From Desulfurococcales archaeon (GTDB taxonomy: Archaea; Thermoproteota; Thermoprotei_A; Sulfolobales; Acidilobaceae): a stretch of 34,509 bases of DNA. The stretch spans positions 1-34,509 of the forward strand of contig WAOQ01000036.1 of assembly GCA_015521205.1 (NCBI GenBank). Direction: 5' to 3'. This document shows, in pieces, positions 16,221 through 21,730 of the stretch; the first letter of the stretch is position 1; the number at the start of each line of letters is the position of its first letter. The notes below the pieces were generated by a model. The model saw only the letters and a program-made list of their open reading frames with translations. It was not told the DNA's origin and did not search any database. The translations under genes were made by a program, and so were the position numbers.

Positions 16221-16481
16221 TTACTGGAAAATCCTCTGTGCATACAGGTACATTATTATCATAAAAGCGAATATTGCAGCTGCGATTAGTAGTAGTCCTG
16301 TGGCTATGGTTTTGTTGGAACCAAAAACTATCGGTATGGGGCCGATGATCACTACTGCCCCGCCTTCCACCTCTCCTTTACCTCCGGTCGAGGCGAGGAC
16401 TATAACTAGTATTCCCACGAGAATTATAATTACTCCCACAAAAACAAGCATCAAGCCCAGCCCAGGCTCTAAGCTCCCCAT
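16221..16481 (-). CDS. DUF131 (TIGR00304-type) small membrane protein
   Basis: This 86-residue protein has two membrane helices: LMLVFVGVIIILVGILVIVLA (about 10-30) and ATGLLLIAAAIFAFMIIMYLY (about 60-80). They are joined by a short extracytoplasmic or cytoplasmic loop carrying GGAVVIIGPIPIVFGS. That GPIPIVFGS motif between two helices is the signature of the archaeal DUF131 family, whose function is unknown. ATG 16481 has AGGGGGC upstream. It lies downstream of cdvC on the same strand, separated by a 12-bp inverted repeat in which a possible TATA box for this gene is found. Co-transcription with cdvC is therefore uncertain. Confidence 0.75.
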   Translation of the reverse strand: MGSLEPGLGLMLVFVGVIIILVGILVIVLASTGGKGEVEGGAVVIIGPIPIVFGSNKTIATGLLLIAAAIFAFMIIMYLYAQRIFQ

Positions 16482-16505
16482 ATTTGCCCCCTACACACCC
16501 TATTG

Positions 16506-16549
16506 GGCGCGGGGCCCTATTAAGGATGATTGGGCTCGGGCCCCGCGCC
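16506..16549. repeat. Perfect 12-bp inverted repeat between cdvC and DUF131 gene
   Basis: GGCGCGGGGCCC (16506-16517) is fully complementary to GGGCCCCGCGCC (16538-16549), with a 20-nt loop. It begins 2 nt after the cdvC stop codon on the minus strand. No T run follows. The loop contains CTTAATAGGG on the minus strand, a weak TATA-like element about 40 nt before the DUF131 start. It may be a transcript-end or processing hairpin, or a protein-binding site. Confidence 0.6.
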
Positions 16550-16550
16550 T

Positions 16551-17717
16551 TTAGAGGGCCTTGAATTCGTCGAACCATTTGTCGTATAGTTTTAGCATTG
16601 ACTTGTTAACGCTTGGTTTTCTCTTCTTCATTACTTCGATGAAGTCGTCCATTGAGAGGGGGCGGGGCATTCCTTTCTCGCCGTTCTCGAAGTATTCTTT
16701 TATCGTTCTCATATAGGCTGCGTTGACTATGTCTCTGATATCGCTTCCGGTGTATCCTTCCATCATTTCAGCCAGCTTGTCTAGGTTGACGTTGTCGAGT
16801 CTTAGCTTGCGGGTGTAGAGTCTGAGTATTTCGCGTCTAGTTTCCATGTCTGGCAGTGGGACGTAGATCCTCTTTTGGAAACGACGGATGAATGGTTCGT
16901 CAAGTTTCCACGGCTTGTTCGTGGCGCCTATAACGTATACGTGTAGGTTTTTGTCTTTGTCCTGGATGCCATCCATTTCTTTAAGGAACTGGTTGCGTAC
17001 CCTGACCTCGCCTCCTACTTCATTGTTGTGCATGCCTAGGAGCGCGTCTATCTCGTCGATGAAGATTATTACAGGGGTTCCCTTCTCGGCCTTCGACCTT
17101 GCATAGTCGAAGAGACGGCGTACGTTCTTTTCTCCTTCACCCAACCATTTGCTCATTATGCTAGACGCGTCTACGTAGAGGAACTCAGCGTCTATCTCGT
17201 TTGATACTGCTGCGGCGAGCATGGTTTTACCTGTCCCGGGCGGCCCGAAGAGTAGGATCCCGCGTGGCCATCCCAGGGGGAACAGGTCTGGTCTTCGTAT
17301 AGGGTAGATTATCGCTTCCTTGATAGCTTCTTTGGCTTGCTGGAGTCCGGCTATGTCTGAGAATGATACATTGAATCGTTCTCTACGCACGAAGGGCGGG
17401 GGTTCATCTGGAGAAGACGATCCTTCCGAGTCTGGTTCAGAGTACCCTGTGTCCTCGGTTATCTCGAAATCGGGTTTAAAACCGGCTGCCTGAGGTACTC
17501 TCATCCTCTTTATCTGCTCGACCCTGATTTTGTATTTTCTTATATAGTCTTCGTAGATGGGTCTGAGAGGATGATCCGGGTAGAGTGTTATAAGTTTCTG
17601 AAGGAGCTGTATAGCTGCTTCATAGTTTCGCATAGCGTTCTCATAGTCTTTATTCCTGTCTTGCTCGACGGCTGCTAATGCGTATTTCCTCGCATGCTCA
17701 GCTAGAGCTGTGCTCAT
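16551..17717 (-). CDS. cdvC: Vps4-like AAA ATPase of archaeal cell division (CdvC)
   Basis: CdvC disassembles or remodels ESCRT-III (CdvB) filaments during division. The 388 residues comprise an N-terminal MIT domain (about 1-75, three helices with YENAMRNYEAAIQLL), a linker rich in S/P/E, a AAA domain and a C-terminal helical part. Walker A is GPPGTGKT (158-165), Walker B IIFIDEID (217-224), sensor 1 GATNKP, and the arginine finger region RRFQKRIYV. The start ATG has GGGGTGATG upstream. It follows cdvB by 61 nt in the same direction, the usual order. The MIT domain should bind the proline-rich motif seen in the neighbouring CdvB. Confidence 0.93.
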   Translation of the reverse strand: MSTALAEHARKYALAAVEQDRNKDYENAMRNYEAAIQLLQKLITLYPDHPLRPIYEDYIRKYKIRVEQIKRMRVPQAAGFKPDFEITEDTGYSEPDSEGSSSPDEPPPFVRRERFNVSFSDIAGLQQAKEAIKEAIIYPIRRPDLFPLGWPRGILLFGPPGTGKTMLAAAVSNEIDAEFLYVDASSIMSKWLGEGEKNVRRLFDYARSKAEKGTPVIIFIDEIDALLGMHNNEVGGEVRVRNQFLKEMDGIQDKDKNLHVYVIGATNKPWKLDEPFIRRFQKRIYVPLPDMETRREILRLYTRKLRLDNVNLDKLAEMMEGYTGSDIRDIVNAAYMRTIKEYFENGEKGMPRPLSMDDFIEVMKKRKPSVNKSMLKLYDKWFDEFKAL

Positions 17718-17778
17718 AAAACATCACCCCGCCCTGGTCCAATCTTAGGGTTATACGGTGCTGGTAGAAATAGAGGGG

Positions 17779-18555
17779 TTAAGCGGTGGTAGGGGCGCTT
17801 ATCTTTATCTTACCCTTCCTGTATAGCGCATACACTGCCTGTCTCACGTTTTCCACTGGCTCGCCTAGGGCGGAGGCTATCGATGATACACTGAGCTTTC
17901 TTCCACGGTTCTGGATTATGTAGAGATAAACCCTTTCCTCTAGCGTCTGGGCTGGTGGCTCGGGGAATACGGCTGAAGGCACGAAACGATCAACCTCGTG
18001 TTCGGCCTTCCCCAGCATTTCGCGTACTACCTTTTCGGCTTCAGCGGGAACCGGTCTGGCGTGGGCGGCGGCTGTCTCGGCGGTAGTCAGGGTTGCAGAT
18101 ATAGAGTCGGTAACATTTCTAGCTACGCTACCGGTGTATGTTAAACCGGATGCTAGATCGCCACCCTGATCATGGGCTTGCTTCTGAAGCTCCATTATGT
18201 ATGGTACGAAGGCGTTAACGGTCTCACGGAATTGTGTTATGTCACTTGCGGTTCTTGCACGGTCGATCAGCCAGTCATATATTAGTTCTAACGCTTTCGC
18301 AGCTCTCGCGAGCTTCTTCTTCTCCCATATATTGTACATCGCTGCAAAAGCAGTTTCTTTATCATTGTTTCTGAGAGCTATCTCCAGCTTTTCCTTTGAG
18401 GACTTTATTTCTTCCATGATCCTTAGATACCACTCACCAAACCTGTCACGAGCGTCGGCCAGCCCCATTATCAGCCTCTGATACTCCATATTGGCCTGTT
18501 CTCGGGGGTCGTGTGAAGCCTTGCCAACTATTCTTCCTAGAATAGAGGATATCAT
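17779..18555 (-). CDS. cdvB: ESCRT-III-like cell division protein (CdvB)
   Basis: CdvB polymerises on the membrane at midcell and constricts it. The 258 residues have an N-terminal ESCRT-III helical core (about 15-165), a linker with a proline-rich MIT-interacting motif (RFVPSAVFPEPP, residues 190-201), and a C-terminal winged-helix-like domain (about 205-253) that in other crenarchaea binds CdvA. Start ATG 18555 has TATAGGAG directly upstream. In most cdv operons cdvA is immediately upstream of cdvB; here that place is taken by a gene-free, structure-rich stretch and then an ammonia-lyase gene. The presence of the CdvA-binding domain suggests cdvA exists elsewhere in the genome. Confidence 0.92.
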   Translation of the reverse strand: MISSILGRIVGKASHDPREQANMEYQRLIMGLADARDRFGEWYLRIMEEIKSSKEKLEIALRNNDKETAFAAMYNIWEKKKLARAAKALELIYDWLIDRARTASDITQFRETVNAFVPYIMELQKQAHDQGGDLASGLTYTGSVARNVTDSISATLTTAETAAAHARPVPAEAEKVVREMLGKAEHEVDRFVPSAVFPEPPAQTLEERVYLYIIQNRGRKLSVSSIASALGEPVENVRQAVYALYRKGKIKISAPTTA

Positions 18556-18656
18556 CTCCTATACACCCTTTCCTCGTCCTTTCCATATGGTTACGTTACA
18601 AGCACGTCCAGGCGAAATAGGGTAGACCTTGGTGACACTGGGATAATACCTTACAA

Positions 18657-18794
18657 GGAGGATGGCCGGCCCCTGGAGAGGGGTTTGGGGCATCGGCTAC
18701 CCCAGGGGTGCCTACACTATCCTCCCGCCATGAGTGGGAGGGTTCAGATTGGCATGACTAACGTCATATGCCCCTCCTTTCGCGGGGCCGGACC
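18657..18794. other. Gene-free region with interlocking inverted repeats upstream of cdvB (possible structured RNA)
   Basis: No convincing gene lies between 18556 and 18834. Complementary pairs are dense: GGCCGGCCCC (18664-18673) with GGGGCCGG-A-CC (18784-18794); CCCCTGG (18670-18676) with CCAGGGG (18702-18708); GGAGGAT (18657-18663) with ATCCTCC (18719-18725); CCTCCC (18721-18726) with GGGAGG (18736-18741); and GGCATGAC with GTCATATGCC around 18751-18771. Some pairs exclude each other, so alternative folds are possible. It does not match RNase P, SRP, 5S or tRNA hallmarks that I could find. On the minus strand it would lie in the cdvB leader; on the plus strand it would be a separate RNA. 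Confidence 0.35.
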
Positions 18795-18834
18795 GTATGA
18801 GTATTTTGGGGAGGAGAGAGTTAATGTTTTCCCA

Positions 18835-20250
18835 TTAAGCGAAAAGGCCGGGTTCCCCACCTATTAATGCATCTCCACGTAGAGCGGCTGCATGCGTCTG
18901 CCAGGTCATCCGGGCCTCCTTGGCGTCTTGCCCGTTAAGCGCGGCAAGAACAATGGCTCTTTCAGCGGCGAGTATCTCGGATAGTAACCATAGTTGGCGG
19001 GCTAGGCGTATCCCCGCGTTGGGGGCCATGGATACTATGTCTTCTTGGAGAAGGCTTGTTGGAATGTTGTTCGGGCTGCGAGGCATCGACTCGGCCCTTG
19101 TCTCAGAGGCCAGGGCAGCCATGGTATAATGTGTTATCATTAGTCCTACGCTGCTTTCGGGTCCCGCTAGGAATGGTGGAAGCCCCGTTATATTGGTATC
19201 CATTATCTGGGAGGCTCTGCGTTCCGCCAGGTTAGCTAGTAGAGCTACTGCTGGGGATAAAGCGTCCATTGCTAGTGCCGGGTAGATCGCGTGGAATAGA
19301 CATGCATGTCTAACTGTCCCGTTGGCGATGACTGGATTTGTTGATGTACTGCAATATTCACGTAGAGCGGTCTGGTAGGCGTGTTCTACCTGGTCATATA
19401 CTGCCCCTAATAGTATTGGGCTACACCGTATACTGTATGGGTCTTGTAGTCTTCGGGGCTCCCAGTCGCATTTGCATGTTAGCTCTTTTAGGGCTCGGGA
19501 GATTCCGGGATGTTTCTTTAATTCTGCTAGGGACTCATCTATATGTTCACAGTTACCCTTTACGCTTCTGTAGATTAGGTTGGCGGTTTCTAGGGAGTAT
19601 CTGTTCATCGCTTCAAGTGCGTGTGTCGAGAGGAGTAAAAGCGTGGTGCTGTAGGCTGTAGTGTTTATTATCGTTAATGCTTCACCACGTTTTAGCTCAT
19701 GAACCGTCAATCCACATTCTTCAAACATTTGGCTACCATGGACGAGTTCGCCTTCGGGAGACCATATTTTTCCTTTTCCATATAAGAGTTGTAAAACAAC
19801 ATGCGAGGCGGGGGCTAGGTCACCGCTTGCACCTACGCTTCCATAGGCCGGAATGGCTGGCGAGTAACCACATTTTATGGGTTCAACGAGTCGTTGGAGC
19901 GTCGCTCCTGAGACCGGGGCATATCCCCGGGTTAGCTGGGTGAGCCAAACCACCATAAACACACGTCCTGTTATTGGCCCATGAAGACCGCCAGCACCCA
20001 TGGCATGTTCTTCTAGTACTGTGATCTCATGATGCGGCGTCCAACGGGTTTCAGCGTCGTAGAGACGTCCTAGGCGCGTATGGTATCCATATATTTTTCT
20101 GTGCCTCGCCTCTTTCTCTAGTATTTGCCTGGCCTCCTGGGCTTTGTCGATTATTCTATGGTCTAGCTTGATCTCTCCTCCACTACGGGCCCAGGATATA
20201 ATGTTTCGAGGCTCTGTACAATCTTCCGCGATGAAAAAAGTTTGGGGCAT
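18835..20250 (-). CDS. MIO-dependent aromatic amino acid ammonia-lyase (histidine ammonia-lyase family)
   Basis: Family members eliminate ammonia from histidine, phenylalanine or tyrosine using the self-made MIO cofactor. The MIO tripeptide A141-S142-G143 is in GSVGASGDLAPASH. Other family signatures are LQDPYSIRCSP near residue 275, STNPVI, and LLQEDIVSMAPNA near residue 418. The catalytic-tyrosine segment is IYGYHTRLGRL (Y54), unlike the YGxxTGFG of ordinary histidine ammonia-lyase. The length (471) is a little short of bacterial HutH. ATG 20250 follows GGAGGT. No other histidine-degradation gene is present, so the substrate is uncertain; an aminomutase is also possible. It is divergent from the ATP-cone/radical-SAM pair. 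Weak TTAATG/CATTAA repeats surround its stop codon. Confidence 0.8.
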   Translation of the reverse strand: MPQTFFIAEDCTEPRNIISWARSGGEIKLDHRIIDKAQEARQILEKEARHRKIYGYHTRLGRLYDAETRWTPHHEITVLEEHAMGAGGLHGPITGRVFMVVWLTQLTRGYAPVSGATLQRLVEPIKCGYSPAIPAYGSVGASGDLAPASHVVLQLLYGKGKIWSPEGELVHGSQMFEECGLTVHELKRGEALTIINTTAYSTTLLLLSTHALEAMNRYSLETANLIYRSVKGNCEHIDESLAELKKHPGISRALKELTCKCDWEPRRLQDPYSIRCSPILLGAVYDQVEHAYQTALREYCSTSTNPVIANGTVRHACLFHAIYPALAMDALSPAVALLANLAERRASQIMDTNITGLPPFLAGPESSVGLMITHYTMAALASETRAESMPRSPNNIPTSLLQEDIVSMAPNAGIRLARQLWLLSEILAAERAIVLAALNGQDAKEARMTWQTHAAALRGDALIGGEPGLFA

Positions 20251-20361
20251 CCCGTCTTCTACCTCCGCTTCTAGGGGGTAGTGGAGGGTTAGGGTATTTA
20301 GTGGCTAGCTATTCGAATCTGCTTCATTTGGTGTTGGTAGGTAGTGTGGAGTTGGTATGAC

Positions 20362-20658
20362 ATGGTTGTGGTAGTGAAAAGGAATGGGAGGACCGAGGAG
20401 TATATTCCGGAAAAGCTTATCGTTTCCCTACTCAAAAACGGGGCCAGCGTTGAGGATGCTAGGAGGATTGAACGAGAAATTCGTTCTGTTATAGAAGGGC
20501 GTGAACGGGTTTCTAGCCTTGAATTAGCTGCGTTGGCATTGAAGAAGCTCGGAGAGCTTGGGGAAGAGTATAGGTTGTCGTGGATATATTATGATATCAA
20601 TCATAAGAGAAGACGTACAGATCTGGAGATAGAGAAATACTTGAGGGGAGGCGGGTAG
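20362..20658 (+). CDS. Free-standing ATP-cone domain protein
   Basis: The 98 residues are essentially one ATP-cone: VVVVKRNGRTEEYIPEKLIVSLLKNGA at the start, helices with ARRIEREIRSV, and the closing YRLSWIYYDINHKRRR. In ribonucleotide reductases and NrdR this domain binds ATP or dATP as a sensor. Here there is no zinc ribbon (so it is not NrdR) and no reductase attached. ATG 20362 has GGAG about 10 nt upstream; an earlier in-frame GTG at 20344 is less likely. The gene ends 8 nt before the radical-SAM gene, whose ribosome site overlaps its end, so the two are almost certainly co-translated. A nucleotide-sensing partner for the radical-SAM enzyme is a reasonable inference. Confidence 0.75.
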   Translation: MVVVVKRNGRTEEYIPEKLIVSLLKNGASVEDARRIEREIRSVIEGRERVSSLELAALALKKLGELGEEYRLSWIYYDINHKRRRTDLEIEKYLRGGG

Positions 20659-20666
20659 AGGAGGAT

Positions 20667-21728
20667 ATGCTCTGGATAGTACACACTACTGGCAGATGCA
20701 ACCTACGGTGTAAGTATTGCGGAGGAAGTTTCCCTGAACGGCTTGTCCCATATAAAGAGAAATATAATGTGGAGCGGCTTGCCAGGCTGATTTCAAAGGA
20801 TCCTGATCCAACGGTGATCTTTTACGGGGGCGAGCCTCTACTTAATGCACGGTTCATAATGGAAGTAATGGATTCTATTAAAGCGCATTATGGTATTCAG
20901 ACAAACGGCACGCTACCGCATCTTCTGCCGAAGAACTATTGGGAGAGGATGGAAACCGTTCTAATAAGTGTTGATGGCGTTGAATGGCTTACGGACAAGT
21001 ACAGGGGTAAAGGAATCTATAAGAGAGCAATCAATACAGCCCGGTGGCTAGCGGGTTTTTGTAATTGTAGGCGCATAGCTAGGATGACCGTGACGAAGGA
21101 TACCTGTATTTATCGTGATGTAACACATTTGCTGGATCTCGGCGTTTTTACACATGTTCACTGGCAGCTGGATGTCGTATGGGATGAACCCTGGCCTTTC
21201 TTGGAATGGGCAAAAAATAGGTACTTACCAGGAATCCGTCGACTCGTGATGTATATGGGTGAGAAGCTTGCACAGGGGGAGATTCCCGGGATTGTCCCTT
21301 TCCTAGGCGTGTTGACTGCAGACAAGAAAGGGGGATGGCATGGTGTACCTTGTGGAGCCGGACGGGACTCTGTTTCAGTCTCCACTGACGGACGGTTGCT
21401 GGCTTGCCCGATAGCTGTAGGTGAGAAGTGGGCTGAGGTAGGCTCTGTAGATGAAGGTGTTAAACGCTGGATCGATGTTCGTAGAGAATTCCCAGACTGT
21501 GCTAGCTGTCCTTATTTCAAATGGTGTGGTGGACGTTGTCTTTATGCGCTTTATGAGAGGCACTGGGGCGAGGAGGGGCATAGGGCTGTTTGCTGGGTGA
21601 CGCAACGAACGATAGATCATATACTAAAACTTAGAGAGATAGTGGAGAAACTTGTGGAAATGGGGGTTATTTCTTGGGATGACGTATTGTATGATCCCCT
21701 TAGGGATTCGACAGAGGTAATACCTTGA
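20667..21728 (+). CDS. Radical SAM/SPASM-type enzyme, resembles AF1577-family putative peptide-modifying enzymes
   Basis: The radical-SAM cluster motif is C11-NLR-C15-KY-C18 at the extreme N-terminus. It is followed by FYGGEPLLN, QTNGTL and ISVDG, which bind SAM. A C-terminal cysteine-rich part (GVPCGAG, LLACPIAVG, DCASCPYFKWCGGRC) would hold auxiliary iron-sulfur clusters, as in SPASM proteins. The N-terminal TTGRCNLRCKYCGGSF and the later VHWQLDVVW recall the archaeal AF1577 family, annotated as putative peptide modifiers without a proven reaction. ATG 20667 follows GAGGAGGAT. No small cysteine-rich precursor peptide gene is visible next to it. It is the second gene of the ATP-cone operon and converges on leuS with a 2-nt gap. 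Confidence 0.82.
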   Translation: MLWIVHTTGRCNLRCKYCGGSFPERLVPYKEKYNVERLARLISKDPDPTVIFYGGEPLLNARFIMEVMDSIKAHYGIQTNGTLPHLLPKNYWERMETVLISVDGVEWLTDKYRGKGIYKRAINTARWLAGFCNCRRIARMTVTKDTCIYRDVTHLLDLGVFTHVHWQLDVVWDEPWPFLEWAKNRYLPGIRRLVMYMGEKLAQGEIPGIVPFLGVLTADKKGGWHGVPCGAGRDSVSVSTDGRLLACPIAVGEKWAEVGSVDEGVKRWIDVRREFPDCASCPYFKWCGGRCLYALYERHWGEEGHRAVCWVTQRTIDHILKLREIVEKLVEMGVISWDDVLYDPLRDSTEVIP

Positions 21729-21730
21729 GT

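Noticed and set aside
18657-18794. RNase P RNA, SRP RNA or tRNA in the gap upstream of cdvB
   Set aside because: Conserved hallmark sequences of these RNAs are missing on both strands; only the pairing potential remains.
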